A DNA stretch of 64,000 nucleotides. Origin: Paucidesulfovibrio sp050251775. GTDB taxonomy: Bacteria; Desulfobacterota; Desulfovibrionia; Desulfovibrionales; Desulfovibrionaceae. The notes beneath the pieces were generated by a model. It worked only from the letters and a program-made list of their open reading frames with translations. It did not search any database and was not told the DNA's origin. Every line of letters begins with the position of its first letter. The stretch's first letter is position 1. Made by a program: the position numbers and the translations under genes. The stretch covers positions 1 through 64,000 of the forward strand of contig JBFWMD010000001.1 of the NCBI GenBank assembly GCA_050251775.1, written 5' to 3'. Of the stretch, positions 18,368 to 27,282 are shown one piece after another.

Positions 18368-19783
18368 ATGAAAATGCTCATCTGCGGAGCGGGCAGCATT
18401 GCCCGCGAACTGTTGCGCCAACTGGGCGACGAGTGGCGGATCGTGCTCGTGGACAAGTCGCCCGAGCGGCTGGAGCAGGCCTCGGCCCTGAACCAGGAGG
18501 TTTGCGAGATCCTGGCCGAGGACGCCTCCAGCCCCGTGGTGCTCGAAAAGGCGGGCATCGGCTCCATGCGCTACGTGCTGGCGCTCACCGGAGACCATCG
18601 GGTCAACCGGGCCGTGGCGGACTTCGCCCACGACGCCGGAGTGCCGCACATCTGCGCGCTGGTGAACAACCCCGAGGACGCGCGGGAGCTGCGTGAAAAA
18701 GGCGTGCATGCGCTGCTGGCCGGCCAGCTTGTGGCGGCCAACATCTATCATTACCTCCAGGATCCCCGGATGCGGGTCATGCCCCTGGGGGGCGGCCCAG
18801 CCAATCTCATGGAGGTCAACGCCTCCGAGCACATGCTTGTGATCGGCAAGCGCGCGGCCTACTTCAATCGCCGCAAGTCCCGGCTGGTGGGCATCTTCCG
18901 CAGGGACAAGCTGCTCTTTCCCCGACCGGACACCGTGATCCGCTCCGGAGACCGGCTGGTCATCCTCGGCGACACCCGCGTGTTTCAGGATGTCTGCACC
19001 CTGCTGGAATGCGACAATCCGCATTTCCCCCTGGCCTATGGTCCGGGCCTGCTGGTGGCCGTGCCTGCCCGGCCCGGCCAGGGCACGGCTCCGGTGCTCA
19101 TGGAGGCCCTGCATCTGGCCCAGAATCTTCAGATCAAGAACGTCACGCTCCTGGGCGCGGAGCCGGATGGACTTTCCGCCGAGCACCTCCAGACTTGGCC
19201 CCAGAACCTGGGCACGGAAATCCGGCCCCTGGGCGAGGAGCTGGAGGCGGGCGTGCGCTCGGCCTGCCGCGAGGGCAATTTTGGTCTGGTGCTCATTCCG
19301 CCGCTGGAAGGGGGCATGTTCAAGGCCCTGGGCCGGCCCACCTACGTGACCCTGGCCAGGGAGCTGGAGCGGCCCCTGCTCGTGGCCCGTGGCACAGTTC
19401 CCTATAAGCGCGTGCTCGTGCCCTTCAGCGGAACAGCCATGTCCGAGCTGGCCCTGGAAATCGCGGTGGACGCGGCCTCGCAGCTCGGCGCGTCCCTGGC
19501 CGCCGTGATCGTGGAGCAGCCGGATTTCCTCACCGGGGACGAGGAGGGCCAATGGCGGGACAAGGCCGTTGCCAGGCTCAACGAGCTGCGGCACATCCAC
19601 AAGGCCGAGATCGAGATCGTGGAGCGGCGGGGGAATCCCGTGCGCGAGGTGCTCGCCGTGGCCGAAAACTTTGACCTGCTGGTCATCGGCAGTACCAATC
19701 GGGACCGGGGCCTGCTCACGCCCAACGTGGGTGAGCGGCTGGCTGGCGGCGCTCCCTGCTCCGTGCTCCTGGCGGCGTTCTAG
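18368..19783 (+). CDS. TrkA-type Rossmann regulatory protein fused to a UspA domain
   Basis: 471 residues. The TrkA-N/RCK domain (1-115) has the CGAGSIA nucleotide loop and a terminal VDK acid; an RCK_C domain follows (about 145-215, ending SGDRLVILG). Residues about 225-335 resemble a degenerate Usp half, and residues 345-471 are a clear Usp domain (RVLVPFSGTAMSELALEIA, VIGSTNRDRG). ATG 18368 has only a weak, distant AAAGG; an in-frame ATG at 18374 is the alternative. It ends six bases before the CPA2 antiporter and is presumably its cytoplasmic gating subunit. Confidence 0.88.
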   Translation: MKMLICGAGSIARELLRQLGDEWRIVLVDKSPERLEQASALNQEVCEILAEDASSPVVLEKAGIGSMRYVLALTGDHRVNRAVADFAHDAGVPHICALVNNPEDARELREKGVHALLAGQLVAANIYHYLQDPRMRVMPLGGGPANLMEVNASEHMLVIGKRAAYFNRRKSRLVGIFRRDKLLFPRPDTVIRSGDRLVILGDTRVFQDVCTLLECDNPHFPLAYGPGLLVAVPARPGQGTAPVLMEALHLAQNLQIKNVTLLGAEPDGLSAEHLQTWPQNLGTEIRPLGEELEAGVRSACREGNFGLVLIPPLEGGMFKALGRPTYVTLARELERPLLVARGTVPYKRVLVPFSGTAMSELALEIAVDAASQLGASLAAVIVEQPDFLTGDEEGQWRDKAVARLNELRHIHKAEIEIVERRGNPVREVLAVAENFDLLVIGSTNRDRGLLTPNVGERLAGGAPCSVLLAAF

Positions 19784-19789
19784 GCGGCC

Positions 19790-20950
19790 ATGCAGATCAG
19801 TCAGGGATTCTCGCTGCTCATCGTCACGGTGGCTGCCGCGCTTTTGCCCGGCTTGAGCCGCAGGCTGCGCATCCCTTCTCCCGTGGCCGAGATTCTCTTT
19901 GGGGTGTTTCTGGGCAAGAGCGTCCTGGACCTGCATATGGGCGAGTACTGGCTGCCGTTTCTGGCGGAACTGGGCTTCCTGGTGCTCATGTTCCAGGCGG
20001 GCATGGAGATCGATTTCCGTCTGCTCAAGGGCCGGGGGATGCGGGGCGTGGTTTTCCAATTGCTGCTCTTTGCCTCGACCCTGACCCTGGCCGCGCTCAG
20101 CGCCGGAGTTTTGGCACAGGACGCCTTCATCGCCCTGGTGCTCTCCACCACCTCCCTGGGGCTGGTCATGCCCACGCTCCGGGAGGCCGGGGAGCAGGGC
20201 ACGCCCTTTGGCCAGACCGTGCTCATGGCGGCCACTGTGGCGGATTTCCTGACCCTGCTCGGCATCACCCTGGTGGTGCTTTGGCGGCAGAGCGGCCTTT
20301 CCTGGGCGTTCGTGGCCCCGGTTCCGCTCTTCGCGGGGTTCGGCCTGGCGCTCTGGGCCGCGCGGCTCTGGGCCTGGTGGCATCCGGAGAGGGCCGAAGC
20401 GCTGCTGCTCGGGGACAATCTTCAGGAGCAGGGCGTGCGCCTTTCCCTGGCGTTGCTGTTTCTCTTTGTGAGCCTTTCGGAACTGGCCCACCTGGAGCCC
20501 GTGCTCGGCGCGTTCATGGGCGGCTGTATTCTCTCCTTTGTGCTGCGCAAGAAAGAGAGCCTGGAGTCCAAAATCTCCGTGCTTGGATTCGGTTTTTTGA
20601 TTCCGCTTTTCTTCATCCACGTGGGCATGGGCTTTGATGTGGCCAACATCCTCACTGCGGAGCGGCTGCTCTTCACGGGCAAGCTGCTTGTGGCGGCCCT
20701 GCTGGTCAAACTCCTGCCCAGCCTGCTGTTTCCCTTTTTCGGGATGCGCCTTTCCGAGGGCGTGCGCGCCGGCGCGCTGCTCTCGTCCCGGCTGAGCCTG
20801 ATCATCGCGGCTGCGGCCATCGGCCTTCAGGAGGGCTATCTCAGCGTGGAGACCAAGGACTCCATCGTGCTTCTGGCCCTGGTGAGCTGCCTGCTCGGCC
20901 CGATTTTTTTCCGGACGCTCAGCCCGCGCGGGGCCGGCAACCGTTTCTGA
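19790..20950 (+). CDS. CPA2-type cation:proton antiporter
   Basis: 386 residues, about twelve membrane helices, Na_H_Exchanger domain. Conserved elements include RLRIPSPVAEILFGVFLGKS (helix 2 region) and the acidic helix FQAGMEIDFRLLKGRGMRG. Unlike the antiporter at 4284 it lacks a C-terminal TrkA domain, which is instead encoded just upstream. ATG 19790. K+ or Na+ versus H+ exchange is the family role; ion choice cannot be read from sequence. Confidence 0.92.
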   Translation: MQISQGFSLLIVTVAAALLPGLSRRLRIPSPVAEILFGVFLGKSVLDLHMGEYWLPFLAELGFLVLMFQAGMEIDFRLLKGRGMRGVVFQLLLFASTLTLAALSAGVLAQDAFIALVLSTTSLGLVMPTLREAGEQGTPFGQTVLMAATVADFLTLLGITLVVLWRQSGLSWAFVAPVPLFAGFGLALWAARLWAWWHPERAEALLLGDNLQEQGVRLSLALLFLFVSLSELAHLEPVLGAFMGGCILSFVLRKKESLESKISVLGFGFLIPLFFIHVGMGFDVANILTAERLLFTGKLLVAALLVKLLPSLLFPFFGMRLSEGVRAGALLSSRLSLIIAAAAIGLQEGYLSVETKDSIVLLALVSCLLGPIFFRTLSPRGAGNRF

Positions 20951-21102
20951 GTGCGGATCGGAAAAATCTGTTCAATGCGTACCGGGGTGTGTAGGCTGCC
21001 GTCACGGACAATTCTGTTCGCACCGCATCCTGGAGACAACGTGATTTCTCCGTCTGCCTTTCTTCGCCGCGCTCACATGGGCCGGCACTTTTCCTGAAGA
21101 AA

Positions 21103-21357
21103 GTGGAATGCAAGGGTTGTGGCTGGTGCTGCCTGCATGACCAGTGCGAGTTGTCGCACCGGCTCTACGGCTTTCGCCGCCGCTGTCCGGACATCCGCTG
21201 GGACGAGGCACAGGGGCGCTACCTCTGCGCTCTGGTGCTCGACCCCGGACATGCGGACGAAGCCCGCAAGGCTCTGTTCCTGGGCCAGGGCTGCTGCAAC
21301 CGCTTCACGTCCTGGCGCGAGGATGTGCGCAACCGCGACCGCGAGTTTCCGGACTGA
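21103..21357 (+). CDS. Small cysteine-rich metal-cluster protein (YkgJ-like)
   Basis: 84 residues from GTG 21103. The N-terminal C-x2-C-x2-CC-x5-C pattern (CKGCGWCCLHDQC), a further Cys near residues 28 and 42, and a CC pair near 63 suggest metal or FeS binding, as in YkgJ/UPF0153-type proteins. The ribosome site is weak (TGAAGAAA). It ends 17 bp from the convergent kinase gene. Confidence 0.65.
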   Translation: MECKGCGWCCLHDQCELSHRLYGFRRRCPDIRWDEAQGRYLCALVLDPGHADEARKALFLGQGCCNRFTSWREDVRNRDREFPD

Positions 21358-21374
21358 GCCGCAGGCCCACAGTG

Positions 21375-24077
21375 CTATGCCTTTTGGTTTTCAGGCGACC
21401 GTGTGCATTTCTGTTCGCCCAGGATTTTCTCCAGAGTGCGAGCCAGTTCGACCATGTCCACCGGCTTGGAAAGATAGGCGTTCATGCCTTCGGCCATGAA
21501 TTTGCGGCGATCCGCGGGCATGGCATAGGCGGTCATGGCGATGATTGGCACATTTCTGTTCACGTCGGGCGACCGGGACTGACGCACGGAGCGTGTGGCT
21601 TCGACGCCGTCCAAGGTCGGAAGCTGGATGTCCATGAGCACGGCGTCCACGGATTGTTTTTTCAGAAAGGGCAACACCTCGCAACCGTCCATGACTGAAT
21701 GGGGTTCGTAGCCCAGTTTTTTGAGCATGTTCATGATGCTCAGGATGTTGATGCGGTCGTCCTCCACCACGAGGATGCGGCGGCGGGGACCCTGGCGTTC
21801 GCTCCCTTGCCGCATGAGCTGGCATGCCGGGCGGCTCGGGGCCGGTTCCCGGGCGTTGCTTCCGGCCTCGGCGTCTTTGGCAAGAATGGTGAAGTGCATG
21901 GTCGTGCCCTTGCCCGCTTCGCTTTCCAGGGCGATGCCTCCCCCCAGAAGCTGAACCAGCTTGCGCACGATGGAGAGGCCAAGACCCGCTCCCTGTTGTT
22001 TGCGGGCCAGGGCGGCGCTGGCCTGGGTAAAGGGGTTGAAGATCACGCCGACCTTTTCGTCCGGGATGCCCGAGCCGGTGTCCTCCACAGAAAAGAGCAG
22101 CCGCTTGCCTCCCCCGACCGCCTCGCCCGCAAAATGGACATCCACGCGTACATGGCCCTTGTCCGTGAACTTCACGGAATTGCCCACGAGATTGAAGAGC
22201 ACCTGCCGGAGTCTTCCGCCATCCGTTCGGAACACCGGGGGCACGGCAGGTCCGATGGCGTACGTGAGGTTCAGCCCCTTTTCCAGCGTCAGGTGTCGGA
22301 AGGTTTCGAGCACGTTGCGGACTAACGGCTCAATTTCCACGTTTTCCTCGATGATTTCCAGCTTACCCGCTTCCACGCGGGAGAGGTCGAGAATGTCGCT
22401 GAGCAGGTCCACCAGACGCTTGGCCGCCTCGATGGCGCCGCTGACGTAGCTTTCCTGCTCCTGGTCCAGGGTGGTCGTTTCCAGGAGCTGGAGCAGGCCG
22501 AGCACGCCGTTCATGGGCGTGCGAATCTCGTGGCTCATGTTCGTCAGGAATTCGGACTTGGAAAGGTTGGCCGCCTCGGCCGCTTCCTTGGCCTGGTGGA
22601 TGATCTGCTCGGTGCGCTTGCGTTCGGTGATGTCCACGTGGGTTCCCACCATGCGCAGCGGCTTGTTGTCCGGGCCACGGCGCACGACCTTGCCCCGGCC
22701 CAGAATCCAGAGCCAGTCTCCCGTCTTGGTGGCCATGCGGAATTCCACCTCGAACAGTCCTCCCTCCCGGAGGTGGCGATCCAGTTTTTCCTGAACCTCG
22801 GGCCGGTCTTCGGGATGCACCCGGCTGCGCCAGTTTTCAAGATCGGCGGGAAATTCGCCCGGAGCGTATCCGAGCATGGTGTAGTAGCGGGCGCTGAAAT
22901 AGAGCCGTTGCGGGACGATTTCCCAGTCCCAGAGCCCGTCGCTGGTGGCCTCCAGAGCCAGGAGAAGCCGTTCCTCGCTGGCCTTGAGGGCGTTTTCCGC
23001 GAATTGGCGCACGCGGACTTCCTCGGCGAGATTGTGCAGGGAAGCCTGAAGGCGGGCGGTCATGGAGTTGAAGCTGGCGGCCAGGAGATTCAGTTCCGTG
23101 AAGGAGCCGCTTTCGGCCTGCCTGCCCAGGTCGCCGTCGCGAATGGCGACGGCGGTCTCTGCGAGGTCTTGGATGGGCCGCACCAGCCAGCTTTTTGCCG
23201 ATTCCGCCAAGGCGATGGCCGCCAGAATCGTCAGCAGTGTCAGGGCGAGGTAGATCGCGCCGCTGCGGATGCCCTGCCGCAGCGCGTCCAGGGCGTCGTG
23301 CTCCGCCACCACGATCATTTCCTGCCGCCCCACAAACAGGGAGTGCTTCGCTGCGATGACGGTGTCTCCCGAGGCGTTGTGTTGCAAGCCCGAAAGGGAG
23401 TGCAAATGCGCCTGGATACCGCCGAGAACCAGGGAGGGGTTCGGATGGGCCACGATGCGGTTGTCGCTGTCCAGGACGTAGACGCGCTCGGCCCGGTTGG
23501 TGCTGCGCTCCGAAATCAGATTCCAGAGATGCCGGACTCGCAGCGTTGCCACGAGCACGAGCCGCAGGTCGCCGGAGCTCAGATCCACCAGGGGAATGCC
23601 CATGCGCGCGAGGGGTTCGCCCGTTTCCGGGGCGATGCGGATGGGGCCGAGGCTGGTGCTTTGGGTGGACGTGGCCGCGTAGAAGACGTGGCTGGTGTTC
23701 CAGTCCCGGACATTGCCCGCCTCGGGAACGCTCACGTTGGAGACCGAAAGGATCTGGGCTCCGTTGGGCGCGATTTCGGAAATGTCGCGAATCATGTGCC
23801 GGGTGGCCAAGATGTCGCGGAGCATCTCCTGTTGCACGGGGGCGGGCAGCTCCACGAAATTCTGAAAGCGCTGCACCGAGCGGATTTCTTTTTCGATTTC
23901 GGCGAAGAGGTCCGAGATTTGCCGGGCGACCTGCTGCGCGCGGGCCGCTTCGTAGAGAAAGGCCGTGTTCACCTGGACCTTGTAAGCGTGCCAGCCGAGC
24001 AGGACTCCGGCCACAAGCAGGGGACCCACGGCAAGGCTGAGAAAGATGCGGCGCAGCAGGGAATTAAGCCTTTTCAT
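21375..24077 (-). CDS. Hybrid sensor histidine kinase with C-terminal receiver
   Basis: 900 residues. Helix 1 at about 13-33, a large periplasmic dCache-like sensor (about 34-265), helix 2 (about 268-290), HAMP (about 290-345), PAS (about 365-480), HisKA (NMSHEIRTPMNGVLG, near 515), HATPase_c (to about 735) and a receiver (about 770-890, Asp in LMDIQLP, Lys in LSKPVD). The ATG overlaps the upstream binding-protein stop by four bases (ATGA). That coupling suggests the binding protein delivers the signal to this kinase. No Hpt or output protein is encoded nearby. Confidence 0.93.
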   Translation of the reverse strand: MKRLNSLLRRIFLSLAVGPLLVAGVLLGWHAYKVQVNTAFLYEAARAQQVARQISDLFAEIEKEIRSVQRFQNFVELPAPVQQEMLRDILATRHMIRDISEIAPNGAQILSVSNVSVPEAGNVRDWNTSHVFYAATSTQSTSLGPIRIAPETGEPLARMGIPLVDLSSGDLRLVLVATLRVRHLWNLISERSTNRAERVYVLDSDNRIVAHPNPSLVLGGIQAHLHSLSGLQHNASGDTVIAAKHSLFVGRQEMIVVAEHDALDALRQGIRSGAIYLALTLLTILAAIALAESAKSWLVRPIQDLAETAVAIRDGDLGRQAESGSFTELNLLAASFNSMTARLQASLHNLAEEVRVRQFAENALKASEERLLLALEATSDGLWDWEIVPQRLYFSARYYTMLGYAPGEFPADLENWRSRVHPEDRPEVQEKLDRHLREGGLFEVEFRMATKTGDWLWILGRGKVVRRGPDNKPLRMVGTHVDITERKRTEQIIHQAKEAAEAANLSKSEFLTNMSHEIRTPMNGVLGLLQLLETTTLDQEQESYVSGAIEAAKRLVDLLSDILDLSRVEAGKLEIIEENVEIEPLVRNVLETFRHLTLEKGLNLTYAIGPAVPPVFRTDGGRLRQVLFNLVGNSVKFTDKGHVRVDVHFAGEAVGGGKRLLFSVEDTGSGIPDEKVGVIFNPFTQASAALARKQQGAGLGLSIVRKLVQLLGGGIALESEAGKGTTMHFTILAKDAEAGSNAREPAPSRPACQLMRQGSERQGPRRRILVVEDDRINILSIMNMLKKLGYEPHSVMDGCEVLPFLKKQSVDAVLMDIQLPTLDGVEATRSVRQSRSPDVNRNVPIIAMTAYAMPADRRKFMAEGMNAYLSKPVDMVELARTLEKILGEQKCTRSPENQKA

Positions 24078-25066
24078 GGCGTCGCCAGAGCCTCCGGGAG
24101 ACGAATGATCCGGTCCGCCCTGCGCAGGGCCGCCTCCGGCACCTGGATTCCAATTTGTGCGGCCGTAGCCGAATTAATGAAGAAATAGTCATCCGCCGTC
24201 TCCACGGGCAGGTTGGCTACCGGAGTGCCGGAGAGCAGCAGATGCGCCAGCCGCGCAGCCTGTCTGCCCACCTCGTAGCCGATGAAGCCGAGTCCCATGA
24301 GCGCGCCTTGTTCGACCTGGTCGTAGCGTGGAGTGGAGAGGGGCAGCTTTCGCCGGGAGCAAAGTGACACAAAATCTTTGATCCGCGACAGGGCCAGCCC
24401 TTCCCTCGGCAGGAAGATGGCGTCGATGCGCTCCGGAGCGAAGTCTGCGGCGAAGATGTCGGTGCTTCGGGTAAAGGGTTCGGTCAGCAGGGTCACCCCC
24501 AGGGCGGGCGCGACGCGCTGCAATTGGGCCATGGTGGTCCGGGCGCTGGCGTCGGAAGGGTTGACGGGCACGAAGACCCGGCGCACACCTGGGGCCACCT
24601 CCAGCAGGAGTTGCAGCCTGCGCCCCTCGCTGGGAGCCAGACGGACGCCGGTGATGTTGGCCTCGGGGGAGCGGATGTTTCGGACTACCCCGGCGGACAC
24701 GGGATCGTTGACCGGTGCGAAGACCACGGGCAGGGAGGAGCCATGGGTCATCTCCATCGCGATCTGGGCGGCGGGAGTGGGTGAGACGAACAACAGATCG
24801 GGGTTTCGCGCCAGCAGGTCGCGCAATTTGAGCGCCAGCTCCTGCTTGGACTGGGCCGGGCCGGAAAATAAAATTTTCAGGTTTTCGCCTTCCCTGTAGC
24901 CCAGGTCGGCCATTCCGTCCCGGAACCCTTCCAGGGTGTTCAGGTTGCTGTTGGTGTACTGGAGAACCCCGATGACGAAATGCTGATGCGTCCCGGCGGG
25001 CGAGAGCAGCCCATACCCGGCGGCCAGGGCCAGAAGAAGTGCAAGAATGCCTGAAAAAATGCGCAT
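24074..25066 (-). CDS. ABC-type substrate-binding protein (ABC_sub_bind/TrpX-like), probable sensor subunit
   Basis: 330 residues with an uncleaved or lipid-free signal segment (RIFSGILALLLALAAGYGLL). The mature domain begins HFVIGVLQYTNSNLNTLEGFRDGM and contains the typical DLLFVSPTPAAQIAM and VFAPVNDPVSAGVV segments of PF04392 proteins, periplasmic binding proteins whose relatives often bind aromatic amino acids. No permease or ATPase is nearby; the only linked gene is the hybrid kinase. ATG 25066 has GAGGGAG upstream. Confidence 0.88.
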   Translation of the reverse strand: MRIFSGILALLLALAAGYGLLSPAGTHQHFVIGVLQYTNSNLNTLEGFRDGMADLGYREGENLKILFSGPAQSKQELALKLRDLLARNPDLLFVSPTPAAQIAMEMTHGSSLPVVFAPVNDPVSAGVVRNIRSPEANITGVRLAPSEGRRLQLLLEVAPGVRRVFVPVNPSDASARTTMAQLQRVAPALGVTLLTEPFTRSTDIFAADFAPERIDAIFLPREGLALSRIKDFVSLCSRRKLPLSTPRYDQVEQGALMGLGFIGYEVGRQAARLAHLLLSGTPVANLPVETADDYFFINSATAAQIGIQVPEAALRRADRIIRLPEALATP

Positions 25067-25174
25067 GCTCCCTCGGATGCGTGCTTATAGAAAAAGCTGG
25101 TATACTTGGAACTCTATCCCAAAGCCTGTTGAAAAGCCACAGTGCAATGCCCTGGGCGCGGCAGGCCGGGATGG

Positions 25175-27097
25175 TCAGCGCGCCCAGTCCGGCGGGCGGG
25201 GCAGAACGATGGTGATCAACGTGCCTTCTTCGCTGGAGGTGCGCATGGCGATGCTGCCGCCCTGGACCTCGGTCATGAGCTTCGCGGAATAGGTTCCCAA
25301 TCCGGTCCCGTTGAGTTTGCCCGAGGTGGAGTACTTTTCGAAGAAAGTGTTGCGCACGGCTTCGGGAACGGGCAGGCGGTTGTGGATCTCAATGCGGGCC
25401 GGATCGCCTTGCAGCAGGCGCACTTCCGCGACTTTGTTCTCGGGCGTGGATTCCAGGGCATTGCGGAGCAGGTTGGAAAGCAGCGAGTGGCAGAGCAGTT
25501 CCTCGCCGAACACGGGATAGGGGGTGTTCTCCGGTTCGTTGTCGCGCAGGACCGCGGCGCGGCGATAGAGGAAGGATCGGGAGGTTTCCTCCAGGACCCG
25601 GCGCAGGACCAGGCACAGGTCCACCTTGCGGGGGCGCAGGCGGTAGACGCCCGTTTCGATCTTGTAGAGGTCGAGAGAGAGGTTGATGAGCCGGAGCATT
25701 CGGTAGCCCGACTCCTCGATGGCCTGGATCAGCTCGCGCTGCTCCGCGTCCAGGTTCGTGGCGGAGAGCAGCAGCTGGGGCACGGAGATCATGCTCAGGA
25801 GCGGGCTTTTGAGGTCGTGTCGGGTGATGCGGTCCACGTCTTCCCGAAGTTGTTGCAGCTTTTGCTGCTCGCTGAAATCGTGGCCGATGGATGTGGCCGT
25901 GAGCAGCCCCCCGCTCGGGTCGAAGCGGAGGGAAATGGACCAGCGGATGTGGTGCTGTCCGCCTTCGGCGTCCAGGATGCGGTTCTCGAATTCGACCCTT
26001 TCCGGACGTTCCCGGAGCCAGCGGCCATAGGCGAGTTTTGTGGGCAGACGGTCTTCTGGATGGAGATTGTCAAAGGCGAAATGGCCCAGGTCGGTTTCCG
26101 GACCGAAAATGCGCCGTGCCGCCGTGTTCAGAAAGGTGTATCGCCCCTGCGCGTTAACGCGGGTGACGATGTTGCTCGTGTTTTCGACCACCTCGCGGTA
26201 GCGTTCTTCGCTTTCCCGCAGGCTCTCCCTGGCCCTGCGGCGTTCCGTGATGTCTTCCTTCACCGCCAGGTAGTGCGTGATTTCCCCGCTGGGGGATTTG
26301 ATCGGCGAGATGGAGGCACGTTCCCAGTATTCCTCGCCGTTTTTCTTCAGGTTGCAGAACTCCCCGTACCATTCGTTGCCTGCGGTGATGGTCGCCCACA
26401 TCTCATGGTAAAACGATGTGGGCTGTCTACCGGATTTGAGCACGCGGGGGTTCTGGCCTTGGACTTCCTCGGCGGAGTAGCCCGTGAGCGCGGTGAAATG
26501 CGGATTGACGAATTCGATGTCGCCCTTGGGATCGGTGATCACGACGGAAAGAGGGCTCTGCTCCACGGCACGGGTCAGCAGGAGCAGTTTTTCCTCCCGC
26601 TCCTTGTTGCGGGTGATGTCCCGGTTGCTGGAGCGACGCCCCCGCAAGGAGCCGTCCGCAGCGCGCACGGCCATGCAGTTGTGTCCGATCCAGCGTACCT
26701 CGCCCTGCTTGGTGACAATGCGGAACTCCACGCTCACACTGCTCTCATGGCCCGAGCCCTCCAGGTGGGAGTGCTCGTTCCAGATGCCGAGATCATCGGG
26801 GTGAACGATGCGCAGGAGCAGTTCGGGATCGGCCTCGAACTCCTCGGTTCGATAGCCGGTGATCCGTTCGCAGGACGGGGAAATATAGAGAAACTTGCCG
26901 TCCTCGCCAAGCCAGTATTCCCAGTCGAACGCAAAGTCCGCCATGCTGCGGAAGCGCTCCTCGTTTTCCCGGGCAAGCTTCAGGGTCAGACGCAGTTTTT
27001 CGAGCCGCTTTTCGAGCAGTTCCGACCGTGCCCGAAGCTCGTTGAGATCTTCGGCATCAGGGGCGGTCGTGGGGGATTGTTTCGGTGGGAGTGCCAT
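25175..27097 (-). CDS. Cytoplasmic multi-PAS histidine kinase (orphan)
   Basis: 640 residues with no membrane helix. A short coiled coil (about 15-45) precedes three PAS/PAC modules (about 50-170, 175-295, 305-420), then HisKA (H in TRHDLKSPLL, near 440) and HATPase_c (NLLRNALEST, GTGLGTYSAKL). The C-terminal catalytic half closely resembles the MASE3 kinase at 28631, including the TGLGTYSAKL block and the short gap between N and G boxes. No response regulator is adjacent. ATG 27097; the ribosome site is weak. Confidence 0.9.
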   Translation of the reverse strand: MALPPKQSPTTAPDAEDLNELRARSELLEKRLEKLRLTLKLARENEERFRSMADFAFDWEYWLGEDGKFLYISPSCERITGYRTEEFEADPELLLRIVHPDDLGIWNEHSHLEGSGHESSVSVEFRIVTKQGEVRWIGHNCMAVRAADGSLRGRRSSNRDITRNKEREEKLLLLTRAVEQSPLSVVITDPKGDIEFVNPHFTALTGYSAEEVQGQNPRVLKSGRQPTSFYHEMWATITAGNEWYGEFCNLKKNGEEYWERASISPIKSPSGEITHYLAVKEDITERRRARESLRESEERYREVVENTSNIVTRVNAQGRYTFLNTAARRIFGPETDLGHFAFDNLHPEDRLPTKLAYGRWLRERPERVEFENRILDAEGGQHHIRWSISLRFDPSGGLLTATSIGHDFSEQQKLQQLREDVDRITRHDLKSPLLSMISVPQLLLSATNLDAEQRELIQAIEESGYRMLRLINLSLDLYKIETGVYRLRPRKVDLCLVLRRVLEETSRSFLYRRAAVLRDNEPENTPYPVFGEELLCHSLLSNLLRNALESTPENKVAEVRLLQGDPARIEIHNRLPVPEAVRNTFFEKYSTSGKLNGTGLGTYSAKLMTEVQGGSIAMRTSSEEGTLITIVLPRPPDWAR

Positions 27098-27282
27098 TGC
27101 CGGATGCTACCACGGGGGCAACGGGAAAGGAAGCATACAGATGATCTTTGCGGGCGGGAGCAAGGTCGCGCGGGCTGTGCGGTTGGCGGGCGCCTTCTCC
27201 CGGTGCGGCCGGGTGGTCGGAGATGTTGTGCCGTTCGCCCGGAGCGGGTATCGTGCGCGCCAAGGGAAGGAGACCAAGAGCC

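Noticed and set aside
18221..20620. Long minus-strand open frame opposite the TrkA/antiporter genes
   Set aside because: Antisense shadow; the product is His/Gln/Gly-rich and spans a terminator and two genuine genes.
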